Source of the DNA: Actinoplanes ianthinogenes | GTDB taxonomy: Bacteria > Actinomycetota > Actinomycetes > Mycobacteriales > Micromonosporaceae | NCBI RefSeq assembly: GCF_018324205.1 | Contig: NZ_AP023356.1 | Coordinates: 4,667,501-4,731,500, forward strand | Direction of reading: 5' to 3' | DNA length: 64,000 bases | Shown here: positions 34,298-42,305 of the stretch, in pieces | How the letters are laid out: every line of letters begins with the position of its first letter | Numbering within the stretch: position 1 is the stretch's first letter | Notes under the pieces: model-generated | Told to the model about the DNA's origin: nothing | The model's input: the letters and a program-made list of their open reading frames with translations, nothing else | The model's database searches: none | Made by a program: the position numbers and the translations under genes

Positions 34298-36435
34298 GCC
34301 GTTCCTCCCGTGTTGACCCCGCGCACCGCGATCTCCAGAGCCGCTTCGAAGTAACTGGTTGCGCCCCTTGATCCCGGATCGTAGGTCATCACCGACTGGC
34401 CGTAGCTCGGAGCCTCCGACACCCGCACGTTCCGGGGGATCACCGCGTTCAGAACCTTGGCTCCGAAGTGGTTCCGCACGTCCTGCTCCACGGCATCGGC
34501 CAGGCGAGTACGCCGGTCGTACATGGTCAGCAGGATGGTGGAGACGTCCAGCGTCGGGTTCAGGTGCTGGCGCACCAGGTTGATGTTGTTGATCAGCTGG
34601 TTCAGCCCCTCCAGCGCGTAGTACTCGCACTGGATCGGGATCAGAACCTCCTGCGCCGCACAGAGCGCGTTGACGGTCAGCAGACCGAGCGATGGCGGGC
34701 AGTCGATGAAGACGTAGTCGAACTTCTCCGGATGTCCGTTGATCGCGCGCTGCAACCGCGACTCACGGGCCACCACCGACACCAGCTCGATCTCGGCGCC
34801 GGCCAGGTCGATCGTGGCCGGGACACAGAACAGGTTCGGGATACCCTCGACCGCCTGAGCAACCTCGGCCAGCGGCACGTTGTCGATCAGGCAGTCGTAG
34901 ACGTCCGGCACACCGGCGTGGTGCGGCACGTTGAGACCGGTGGAGGCATTGCCCTGCGGGTCCAGGTCGACCACCAGCACCCGGTTGCCGTGCAGCGCGA
35001 GCGCCACCGCCAAGTTCACCGTGGTGGTCGTCTTCCCGACGCCGCCCTTCTGATTGGCGACGCAAATCACCCGTGGGTGGTCCGGGCGCGGCATGATGAT
35101 CTCGCCGCTCGGGTTGAGGATCTGCACAGCTCGCAACGCTTCCATGGCCAGGGGCGGATCGTCCTCATCCACGCTCGGCGTTTCACGTGAAACATGCTCG
35201 TCGGGCTGAACAGATGCACCAGAAACGGGGACACTCGCGGCGGGCGCCGCCGAAATCGGCGAGACGGACACCTGTCCGACCGCTGGGGGACCGGACCGAG
35301 GCGCCGGCGCGGGTCCACGGAAGTCGTCCGGGTGATGTGGCGCGGGCGCGCCGTAGCCGTGGGAGGCCGCAGGACCGTACCCACCTGGGCGGGGCTGAGG
35401 AACGCCCTGCTCACCGGCGCGCAGTCCGCCTGCATTCACTCCCGACGACCGGTCGAGAGGCGACTCGGTTTCACGTGAAACACCGTACTCATGCACCGCT
35501 TTATCCCTGTTGGCTAGGAATGGGTCGGCCAGTTGATCGTGAAGGCCGGCGGGAGAGATCCGGTCCACACTATCGACGCCTGGCCAGCCTACGGCCGGCG
35601 GGCGACCGTTGCCATCTCCGTGCACAGGATGAGTCGAGCGCAACGCCGCCTCGTCACCCTCCGCGGCACCGACAAACACCATCACGCCCGACACAAGCCG
35701 CAAAGTGCCGCCATACCCATCAACCCCGCCGGTGTCCGGGCCGTCCGTTCCTGACAGGTCCGCTTCCACGCCGACCGCGTCCACAACGCCCTTTTCCGTA
35801 CGCCCAGAGCCCGCACCCCGCCGTCCAACTCCCGATCCCGTCCCCCACGTTTCCCGTGAAACATCGCCATCCGCGGTCCCCGAAGAACCCCAGCCGAAAC
35901 GCGACCGCCGTCCGCCCTCATCGGCAGCCGGCCCAGAATGGCGAGCGTTCCGGGAACGCCCCTCCGTGGAGCCCGGCTGCCTCCGGTTCCGCGACGCCCC
36001 CGCCTCTACGCCCGACACCCGCGCCTGGTTCCCTCGTCCTCCCCGCGGACGCGACTCAGCCTCGTCAGAAACGACGCCATCAGGCCCACGCACGCCCGGA
36101 CCGGAGGACTGCGGGCAGTCGCCGGCTTCAGAGGATGAGCCAGCCACCGCGGGAGCACCGGGGGCAGCCGACGCCAACAGCCCAGACGAGCCGGCCGACG
36201 CGGGACCAGCCGAGCCCGTCGACGCGAGCTGTGCAGTCGAGGCAGCCGACGCGGAAGCACCGGGGAGAACCGACGCCACCGGCCCAGACGAGGCCCCCAG
36301 CGCGGAGGCCGAAGAGGCGTCGTCCGGGACAGCGCTACGAGGCGACGCCACGTCACGCTGCTCTGGGCGTACCTCAAATGCCTGATCGGGGCGCGCCTTG
36401 CGCGCATGCCGCTTCTTCGCACCCCGCCTGGACAT
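34294..36435 (-). CDS. parA: Chromosome partitioning ATPase ParA with very long N-terminal extension
   Basis: The conserved ATPase occupies about residues 431-713: deviant Walker A KGGVGKTT at 463-470, 'VLVVDLDPQGNASTGL' and 'FIDCPPSLG'. Usual ParA proteins are about 260-360 residues; this frame runs to 713. The start ATG 36435 directly follows the rsmG TAG and has GGAGGGG 4 bases upstream, so the long form is well supported. ATG 35145 (residue 431) would give a core-only form but has no clear ribosome binding site. The extension is Ser/Ala/Gly/Pro-rich and disordered. Three parS sites are read in frame as VSRET at 192-196, 319-323 and 415-419. Confidence 0.93.
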   Translation of the reverse strand: MSRRGAKKRHARKARPDQAFEVRPEQRDVASPRSAVPDDASSASALGASSGPVASVLPGASASAASTAQLASTGSAGPASAGSSGLLASAAPGAPAVAGSSSEAGDCPQSSGPGVRGPDGVVSDEAESRPRGGRGNQARVSGVEAGASRNRRQPGSTEGRSRNARHSGPAADEGGRRSRFGWGSSGTADGDVSRETWGTGSGVGRRGAGSGRTEKGVVDAVGVEADLSGTDGPDTGGVDGYGGTLRLVSGVMVFVGAAEGDEAALRSTHPVHGDGNGRPPAVGWPGVDSVDRISPAGLHDQLADPFLANRDKAVHEYGVSRETESPLDRSSGVNAGGLRAGEQGVPQPRPGGYGPAASHGYGAPAPHHPDDFRGPAPAPRSGPPAVGQVSVSPISAAPAASVPVSGASVQPDEHVSRETPSVDEDDPPLAMEALRAVQILNPSGEIIMPRPDHPRVICVANQKGGVGKTTTTVNLAVALALHGNRVLVVDLDPQGNASTGLNVPHHAGVPDVYDCLIDNVPLAEVAQAVEGIPNLFCVPATIDLAGAEIELVSVVARESRLQRAINGHPEKFDYVFIDCPPSLGLLTVNALCAAQEVLIPIQCEYYALEGLNQLINNINLVRQHLNPTLDVSTILLTMYDRRTRLADAVEQDVRNHFGAKVLNAVIPRNVRVSEAPSYGQSVMTYDPGSRGATSYFEAALEIAVRGVNTGGTA
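35180..35193. other. parS site (perfect) inside parA
   Basis: GTTTCACGTGAAAC encodes Val415-Ser-Arg-Glu-Thr419, just ahead of the conserved ParA core. Confidence 0.92.
35468..35481. other. parS site (perfect) inside parA
   Basis: GTTTCACGTGAAAC encodes Val319-Ser-Arg-Glu-Thr323 in the same codon phase as the other two parA sites. Confidence 0.92.
35849..35862. other. Near-perfect parS site inside parA
   Basis: GTTTCCCGTGAAAC has one mismatch to the palindrome and still encodes Val192-Ser-Arg-Glu-Thr196, in the same phase. Whether ParB binds it is uncertain. Confidence 0.7.
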
Positions 36436-37386
36436 CTAACCCCTCCGGTTGTTCCCCCGCCCGCCACCGCGGCCCTGATCCGATCCCCGGGCGCCCCCGG
36501 ACCGGCGACCACCCGAACCCTTACCCGCACCCCGAACCGGCCCGCCCGAGCCCACACCGGAACCCGAGCCCGACCGCGCACCCGAGCCCCCCACGGCCCG
36601 CTCCTTGACGACCTCCACGACCGTCGCCGGCGGATCGATCAACCCGACCCCGCAGAGCCGGATCACCGGCTCGCCACCACCGATCCGCGCGATCGCGGCC
36701 CGGTGCTCGTCGATCTCCTCCTCCGCCGACGACCCCTTGAGCGCCAGCAACCTGCCCCCGACCCGAGCCAGCGGCAGGCACCACCCGGCAAGCTTGTCCA
36801 GCGCCGCCACCGCCCGAGCGGTGACCACGTCCGCCTCACCGACCTGCCCGACGACCTCCTCGGCCCGCCCGCGGACGACCGTGACGTTGTCCAGGCCCAG
36901 CTCGTCGACCACCTCGGTCAGGAAAGCGGTACGCCGAGCCAGCGGCTCGACCAGCGTGATGCCAAGATCCGGTCGAGCCACTGCGAGCACGATACCGGGC
37001 AAACCGGCCCCGGAGCCCACGTCTACGACAGAAGCGCCGATAGGGAATAAATGGGTGATAACCCCACAGTTGACCAGGTGACGTTCCCAGATGCGCGGCG
37101 TCTCGCGCGGGCCGATCAGCCCGCGCACCACACCCTCGGTCGCCAGCAGCTGCGCGAACTCCCCTGCCAGCGCCAGCCGATCGCCGAACACCTCCCGAGC
37201 CACGGCCGGCGGCTGCGACACGTCCACCGCGGAGACGTCACGAGAGACCTCGGCCGACGAGGACGGCGCGTTCTGCGCCAGCCCGGGACGCGCCGCATAG
37301 GACGAGGAAGAGGCGGGGACAGACGACGGCCCGGGCGTCGTGACACCCGGGCCGTCGTCACCCGCGCCGAAGCGTGGGTCGGTCAT
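36436..37386 (-). CDS. rsmG: 16S rRNA (guanine-N7)-methyltransferase RsmG (GidB)
   Basis: Methylates the G527 position of 16S rRNA using SAM. ATG 37386 follows GGAG and gives 316 residues. The SAM-binding VDVGSGAGLPG is at about 121-131. Two additions make it longer than the usual 210-240: a disordered N-terminus of about 55 residues, and a C-terminal tail from about 262 that is almost only Gly, Ser and Arg (RGG-like). The stop codon TAG touches the parA ATG, so the two are coupled; the parA ribosome binding site lies in the last codons of this gene. Confidence 0.95.
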   Translation of the reverse strand: MTDPRFGAGDDGPGVTTPGPSSVPASSSSYAARPGLAQNAPSSSAEVSRDVSAVDVSQPPAVAREVFGDRLALAGEFAQLLATEGVVRGLIGPRETPRIWERHLVNCGVITHLFPIGASVVDVGSGAGLPGIVLAVARPDLGITLVEPLARRTAFLTEVVDELGLDNVTVVRGRAEEVVGQVGEADVVTARAVAALDKLAGWCLPLARVGGRLLALKGSSAEEEIDEHRAAIARIGGGEPVIRLCGVGLIDPPATVVEVVKERAVGGSGARSGSGSGVGSGGPVRGAGKGSGGRRSGGARGSDQGRGGGRGNNRRG

Positions 37387-37387
37387 C

Positions 37388-37990
37388 TCACTCCGCCGCA
37401 CGAACCACGATGCGACGGTTCGGCTCGACGCCCTCGGACTCGCTCTGCACCCCGGCGATCGCGTTGACGACGTCGTGCACGCACTTGCGCTCGAAGGCCG
37501 ACATCGGCTCCAGGCGGACCGCCTCGCCGTGCTCCTTGACCTTCTCGACGGCGTTGCGGGCCACCGCGGCGAGCTCCTTGCGCCGAGACGCGCGGTACCC
37601 ACCGATGTCCAGCAGCAGCCGGCTCGGCGAGCCGGTGGCCCGGAAGACGGCCAGACGGGTCAGCTCCTGGAGCGCCTCGAGCGTGGCGCCCCGCTGGCCG
37701 ACCAGCGGCTGGAGCCGCCCACCGACCACCTCGACCATCGGACGGCCGGCCGAGACCAGCTCGTCGATGTCGCCGTCGTAGTCGAGGATGTCCAGCAGAC
37801 CCTCGACGTAGTCCGCCGCGATCTCGCTCTGCCGGAACAGGTCACTGTCCGACGTGACGGTCTCCGACTTCTTCGCCTCCGCGGAGGTCTCCTCCGACGA
37901 TGCGGCCGAGTCGGCCGATGCGGCCGTTTCCGCGGCCGGGGCGGCCGCGGCGGTCGACTCGGAAGCGGGGGGAGTACTGGTGTCGGTCAC
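37388..37990 (-). CDS. jag: Jag/KhpB family RNA-binding protein (KH + R3H)
   Basis: GTG 37990 (GGAG 8 bases before) gives 200 residues; an ATG 32 codons upstream lies in sequence that looks untranslated. The acidic Ala/Ser/Glu-rich N-terminus is followed by a KH domain with 'GRLQPLVGQRGATLEALQEL' and a C-terminal R3H domain ('KCVHDVVNAIAGVQSESEGV'). The Jag_N domain of Firmicutes is absent, as is normal in actinobacteria. Next to yidC it is thought to regulate RNAs for cell growth and envelope. Its stop is 1 base from the rsmG start. Confidence 0.92.
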   Translation of the reverse strand: MTDTSTPPASESTAAAAPAAETAASADSAASSEETSAEAKKSETVTSDSDLFRQSEIAADYVEGLLDILDYDGDIDELVSAGRPMVEVVGGRLQPLVGQRGATLEALQELTRLAVFRATGSPSRLLLDIGGYRASRRKELAAVARNAVEKVKEHGEAVRLEPMSAFERKCVHDVVNAIAGVQSESEGVEPNRRIVVRAAE

Positions 37991-38093
37991 GGTCTCATCT
38001 CCGTTGTCACTCGGGCCGGACCGCGAGCGGTCCGCTGTTTCCCGCGCCGCCGCCATGGGGACGTGTCGCGGGGAGGTCGGTAGCAAGGGGAGC

Positions 38094-38123
38094 GCGCGAG
38101 GCCCGGTGAGCCGGGCCTCGCGC
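38094..38123 (-). terminator. Strong hairpin between yidC and jag
   Basis: A 13-bp stem GCGCGAGGCCCGG / CCGGGCCTCGCGC with loop TGAG lies 6 bases past the yidC stop. There is no T-run, so it may attenuate or protect mRNA ends rather than terminate fully, separating yidC from jag expression. Confidence 0.65.
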
Positions 38124-38128
38124 CGCGA

Positions 38129-39157
38129 TCATCCCTTGGGTTTGTTCGCTGGCCGGGCGCCCTTCTTCGGATTCACCGGTTTGGCGCCGGGCTTGGGCGC
38201 GAGCGCCTTGGTGTCGACGACCGGGACGGCCGGCTCCTCGGCGTCCTTCTTCCGGCTGAACAGGCCACCGCTGCGGCCCGGCTGCACCGGGTTCTTCGCC
38301 TTCATGTCGCTGGCGGTCGCGTTCGCCGGGCGGGCGGTCGAACCGGCCTTGCCGGCCATCTGCGGCGGCGGGAACTTCCGCAGCACCCACTGCTGCTGGG
38401 CCAGGGTGAACAGGTTGTTCGTCACCCAGTAGATGACCACACCGATCGGGAACAGCGAGCCGGAGATCAGCAGCGAGAACGGGATGCCGTAGAGCATCAG
38501 CCGCTGGATCATCTTCTGCTGCGGGTCCTCGGCCCAGCCGGTCTTGAGGATCATCTGCCGGCTGGTGAGGAACGTGGTGGTCATCATCAGCAGGATCAGG
38601 ATGGCGGCCAGGATCTTGACCGTGGTGCCGTTCGCGCCGAGCGCGGCGAGCTCCTCCGGGGTCGACCCGAACTTGGCGCTGATCGGGGCGTTGAACAGGT
38701 GCGCCGCCGACGCGCTGTTGAACTGCTCCAGCGACCAGCCGTAGATCGTCTTCAGATTCTCCGGGAGCGCCGGGTTCAGGTGGCGCAGCACGTGGAAGAG
38801 ACCGAGGAAGACCGGGATCTGCAGGACCATCGGAAGGCAGCCCATCAGCGGGTTCGCCTTCTCGGTCCGGTACAGCTCCATCATTTCCTTCTGGAGCGTC
38901 TCCCGGTCACCCTTGTGCTTCTCCTGCAGCGCCTTCACCTTGGGCTGCAACGCCTGCATGGCCCGCTGGCTCTTGATCTGCTTGACGAAGACCGGGAAGA
39001 GGATGACGCGCAGCGTCACCACCAGGAAGAAGATCGAGAGGACCCAGGCCCAGTTGGTACCGAGCACGCGGTCGTCCGGAATGCCGATCGCGTCCCACAG
39101 GGCATGCCAGCGAAGGAGGATCCACGAAATGGCGTAGTAGATCCAGTCGAGACTCAA
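38129..39157 (-). CDS. yidC: Membrane protein insertase YidC
   Basis: Inserts proteins into the cytoplasmic membrane with or without SecYEG. The 342-residue protein starts at TTG 39157 with GGAGC at 5 bases. The five-helix YidC/Oxa1 core is seen, with the first segment near residue 5-25, 'LSIFFLVVTLRVILFPVFVK' including the groove arginine, and 'NPLMGCLPMVLQIPVFLGLF'. The tail after about 275 is basic (Lys/Pro-rich) and likely ribosome-facing. It has the Gram-positive length, without the large Gram-negative periplasmic domain. Confidence 0.96.
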   Translation of the reverse strand: MSLDWIYYAISWILLRWHALWDAIGIPDDRVLGTNWAWVLSIFFLVVTLRVILFPVFVKQIKSQRAMQALQPKVKALQEKHKGDRETLQKEMMELYRTEKANPLMGCLPMVLQIPVFLGLFHVLRHLNPALPENLKTIYGWSLEQFNSASAAHLFNAPISAKFGSTPEELAALGANGTTVKILAAILILLMMTTTFLTSRQMILKTGWAEDPQQKMIQRLMLYGIPFSLLISGSLFPIGVVIYWVTNNLFTLAQQQWVLRKFPPPQMAGKAGSTARPANATASDMKAKNPVQPGRSGGLFSRKKDAEEPAVPVVDTKALAPKPGAKPVNPKKGARPANKPKG

Positions 39158-39158
39158 T

Positions 39159-39416
39159 CTAAGCTCCAGTCACATCGGCAGGACGGTGACGGCTTGGGTC
39201 AGGCACCGGGTCGAACCCGCCAGGGTGGAAGGGATGACAACGCAGGAGCCGCCAGATCGTCAGGCCTGTCCCTCGCAGAGCACCGTGCCGCGCCAGTGCC
39301 TCCTGGGCGTACGCACTGCACGAGGGGTAGAACCGACAACGGGCCGGCAGCACCGGACTCAAGTATCGACGGTACGCGACGACGCACGCGCTCAGGAGCC
39401 GGGCAGCCAGGCTCAT
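39159..39416 (-). CDS. yidD: Membrane protein insertion efficiency factor YidD
   Basis: A small 85-residue protein with the full YidD signature: 'YRRYLSPVLPARCRFYPSCS' and 'RLLRCHPFHPGGFDPVP', including the conserved cysteines. Its ATG overlaps the rnpA stop, and yidC follows after one base. It helps YidC-dependent insertion. Confidence 0.97.
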   Translation of the reverse strand: MSLAARLLSACVVAYRRYLSPVLPARCRFYPSCSAYAQEALARHGALRGTGLTIWRLLRCHPFHPGGFDPVPDPSRHRPADVTGA

Positions 39417-39769
39417 CGCGGCCGCCGGGGTCGACGGGCGGACGCCAGCGCGCCCTCCAGATCGGTGGCGAGGTCGGCGAACCCGGCCTGGGCGGCGGGC
39501 GGCAGTGCACGCACGACCAGTGAGGCTCCGGGCGGAAGCTCGGCGAGCAGCGGCCGGACCAGGTGGCGCAGCCGGCGCCGAACCTTGTTGCGGACCACCG
39601 CGTTGCCCACGGCTTTGGATACGACGAAGCCGGCGCGCGCCGTGGTGGCGTGCGCCGGCTCGTCGATAAGCAGGTGGACGACCAGGGTCCCGCGGCCGGC
39701 CCGACGGCCACCGCGGATCGCTGCGGCGAAGTCCGCGCTACGCCGCAGTCGCTGCGTCGCGGCCAGCAC
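39413..39769 (-). CDS. rnpA: Ribonuclease P protein component
   Basis: The basic 118-residue subunit of RNase P, which matures tRNA 5' ends. 'LRRSADFAAAIRGGRRAGRG' and the RNA-binding 'VVSKAVGNAVVRNKVRRRLR' are the family hallmarks. GTG start at 39769. It lies between rpmH and yidD as in nearly all bacteria. Confidence 0.97.
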   Translation of the reverse strand: MLAATQRLRRSADFAAAIRGGRRAGRGTLVVHLLIDEPAHATTARAGFVVSKAVGNAVVRNKVRRRLRHLVRPLLAELPPGASLVVRALPPAAQAGFADLATDLEGALASARRPRRPR

Positions 39770-39805
39770 GACTACCTGGGCATTCCGGCCCGACTAACCG
39801 CCGAC

Positions 39806-39943
39806 TCAGGCCGACAGCTTGTCGCGGCCCTTGCCACGGCGGGCGGAAAGGATGGCACGGCCGGCACGGGTGCGCATGCGCAGCCGGAAGCCGTGGGTCT
39901 TGGCGCGCCGGCGGTTGTTCGGCTGGTAGGTGCGCTTGCTCAC
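39806..39943 (-). CDS. rpmH: 50S ribosomal protein L34
   Basis: The 45-codon gene starts at GTG 39943 and reads 'MSKRTYQPNNRRRAKTHGFR' then 'LRMRTRAGRAILSARRGKGR' and DKLSA, the complete L34 sequence. It begins the minus-strand run toward parB and diverges from dnaA. Confidence 0.98.
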   Translation of the reverse strand: MSKRTYQPNNRRRAKTHGFRLRMRTRAGRAILSARRGKGRDKLSA

Positions 39944-40499
39944 GTCAGAACTCCGTCTTCAACTACGTCAGGGGGCATCCGCTGCAAGACGCCACTTTAT
40001 CAGAGCGCGGCGGAGCAACCGCTCAACCCTACGCAGGGCGGTTGCAGCGGTCAACCATATCCTGGATCGGCACGCCGACACCGGCGATTCATCAAGCCCC
40101 GACCTGCGCACGCGTCCGGGACGGGCGGGACAGCAGTTGTAGTCCCCCCACAAGCGCTGTTAGCGTGCGCGGTTGCTGGTCTTACCCGGCCGTTCGCATA
40201 CCGCGTGGCGGCGGCCAAAACCGGACAAGCAGGTGGATCGTTCGCCACGGTGAGCCTGTTTCAAGCCCGCGCCGCTACAGGCTCCGGTGATTCTGCCGAC
40301 CATCCGGCCGGGAGCGCCATCGGCATCGCCACGGGTTGTGGATAACCTGTGGATAGCCGGTGGCGCCGTGCGTGTTCAGCGCGTTGACTGTGCTGGGGTT
40401 GGGGAGCCGATCGGTTTGCCTGCACGGGCGCCGACAGGCACAGCGGAAGGCCGGACACAAGGTCCACCGGGGGTCGGTGGCGATGGGGGTGGCGCGGCG
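39944..40499. promoter_or_regulatory. Divergent rpmH/dnaA promoter region with two DnaA boxes
   Basis: The 556-bp region has no gene. TGTGGATAA (40337-40345) and TGTGGATAG (40348-40356), 11 bp apart on the same strand, lie about 150 bp before the dnaA start. This is the usual layout for DnaA autoregulation. Exact promoters could not be assigned. Confidence 0.75.
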
Positions 40500-42305
40500 G
40501 TGGCCGATCAGGTCGACCTGGGCAAGCTGTGGCAGGACACGCTCAGCGAATTGTCCGAGGAGATCGCTTCGCGGCAGCAGCGTGCCTATCTCCGGTTCAC
40601 CCGGTTGCGGGCGATCGTCGAGGACACCGCGCTGCTGTCGGTTCCGGACGCGTACACCCGCGACGTGATCGAGCTGCGCCTGCGCCCGGCGATCACCGAG
40701 GCGCTCACCCGCCGGCTGAACCGTCCGATCCAGGTGGCCGTCACGGTTCGCCCGCCGGAGGACGGCAGCGGCATCCCGGGCACGGTCTACGGCACCCCGG
40801 TCCAGCCGGAGCCGCAGGTCCGCCCCGAGCCGCAGCCGATGCACTACTCGGACGCGCCGCGCCCCGCCGACCCCAGGCCGTATCAGCCGGAGCTGCCGAC
40901 ATACCCGGCGGAGCCGCCCTACCAGCCGCCCACCTTCGGACCGCCGGAGCACGCACCGGAGCAGTACCCGACCGGATCCGCGCAGCACTCCGCCCCGCCG
41001 CCGGCGCCCTTCGTGCGCAACGACGGGCAGGAGGCGCTCTTCGCCGACCCGATGCCGGCCATGCCGCCCGCGCACACGCCGCCGCCGGTCAACCGGTCGA
41101 CGCCGCCGCGCACCCCGGAGAAGAACGAGCTGCCCAACGAGCTCGGTCCGGCCCCGATGCAGAACAACCGCCGGGACGACCCGATGCCGAGCCGGGCCGG
41201 CGACAACGGGCCCGGCCGCCCGCCGGTCGACCTGCGCGGTCCCGGCGCCTCGCCGCGTCCCGGCGGGCAGGACGGCAACCGGCTCAACCCGAAGTACATG
41301 TTCGAGACGTTCGTCATCGGCTCGTCCAACCGGTTCGCGCACGCCGCCGCGGTCGCGGTGGCCGAGTCGCCGGCGAAGGCGTACAACCCGCTCTTCATCT
41401 ACGGCAGCTCCGGGCTGGGGAAAACGCACCTCCTGCACGCCATCGGTCACTACGCCACCACCCTGGGCCACGCGCGCTCGGTGCGCTACGTCTCGACCGA
41501 GGAGTTCACCAACGATTTCATCAACAGCCTGCGGGACGACAAGACGCAGGCGTTCCAGCGCCGATACCGCGACGTCGACATCCTGTTGATCGACGACATC
41601 CAGTTCCTGGAGAACCGCGAGCGGACGCAGGAGGAGTTCTTCCACACGTTCAACACGCTGCACAACGCGAACAAGCAGATCGTCATCAGCTCCGACCGGT
41701 CGCCGCGCCAGCTCGCGACGCTGGAGGACCGGATGCGCACCCGCTTCGAGTGGGGCCTGCTCGCCGACATCCAGCCGCCCGACCTCGAGACGCGTATCGC
41801 GATCCTCCAGAAGAAGGCCGCCCAGGAGCGGATGTACGCACCGGACGACGTGCTGGAGTTCATCGCGTCCCGGGTCTCCAACTCGATCCGCGAGCTCGAG
41901 GGCGCCCTGATCCGGGTAACCGCGTTCGCCAGCCTCACCCGCTCCCCGGTGCAGCTCTCGCTGGCCGAGGAGGTGCTGCGCGACTTCATGCCGGACGGCG
42001 CCGGCCCGGAGATCACCGCTGACCAGATCATGGTCTCCACCGCCGACTACTTCGGCGTCTCCCTGGAGGACCTGCGCGGACACTCCCGCAGCCGGGTCCT
42101 GGTCAACGCCCGCCAGGTCGCCATGTACCTCTGCCGCGAGCTGACCGACCTCTCCCTGCCCCGCATCGGACAGGCCTTCGGCGGCCGCGACCACACCACG
42201 GTCATGCACGCCGACCGCAAGATCCGTCAGCACATGGCCGAGCGCCGCTCGCTCTACAACCAGATCGCCGAGCTGACCAACCGGATCAAACAGCAAAACA
42301 CCTGA
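40500..42305 (+). CDS. dnaA: Chromosomal replication initiator protein DnaA
   Basis: Binds DnaA boxes, opens oriC and loads the helicase. GTG 40500 gives 601 residues starting 'MADQVDLGKLWQDTLSELSE'; the frame is open further upstream but crosses the DnaA boxes at 40337-40356. Domain I spans about 1-92. A long Pro-rich linker (about 95-260, typical of actinomycetes) follows, then AAA+ with Walker A GSSGLGKT at 302-309 and Walker B LLIDDIQF at 362-369. The domain IV signature GGRDHTTVMHA begins at about 561. All motifs are intact. Confidence 0.97.
   Translation: MADQVDLGKLWQDTLSELSEEIASRQQRAYLRFTRLRAIVEDTALLSVPDAYTRDVIELRLRPAITEALTRRLNRPIQVAVTVRPPEDGSGIPGTVYGTPVQPEPQVRPEPQPMHYSDAPRPADPRPYQPELPTYPAEPPYQPPTFGPPEHAPEQYPTGSAQHSAPPPAPFVRNDGQEALFADPMPAMPPAHTPPPVNRSTPPRTPEKNELPNELGPAPMQNNRRDDPMPSRAGDNGPGRPPVDLRGPGASPRPGGQDGNRLNPKYMFETFVIGSSNRFAHAAAVAVAESPAKAYNPLFIYGSSGLGKTHLLHAIGHYATTLGHARSVRYVSTEEFTNDFINSLRDDKTQAFQRRYRDVDILLIDDIQFLENRERTQEEFFHTFNTLHNANKQIVISSDRSPRQLATLEDRMRTRFEWGLLADIQPPDLETRIAILQKKAAQERMYAPDDVLEFIASRVSNSIRELEGALIRVTAFASLTRSPVQLSLAEEVLRDFMPDGAGPEITADQIMVSTADYFGVSLEDLRGHSRSRVLVNARQVAMYLCRELTDLSLPRIGQAFGGRDHTTVMHADRKIRQHMAERRSLYNQIAELTNRIKQQNT

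Noticed and set aside
37200..37245. parS-like sequence in rsmG (VSRDVS codons)
   Set aside because: GTCTCTCGTGACGT has about five differences from the palindrome; too many to call a ParB site.
40287..40499. DnaA N-terminal extension of 71 codons
   Set aside because: It would run through the DnaA boxes at 40337-40356; the family N-terminus begins at the GTG at 40500.
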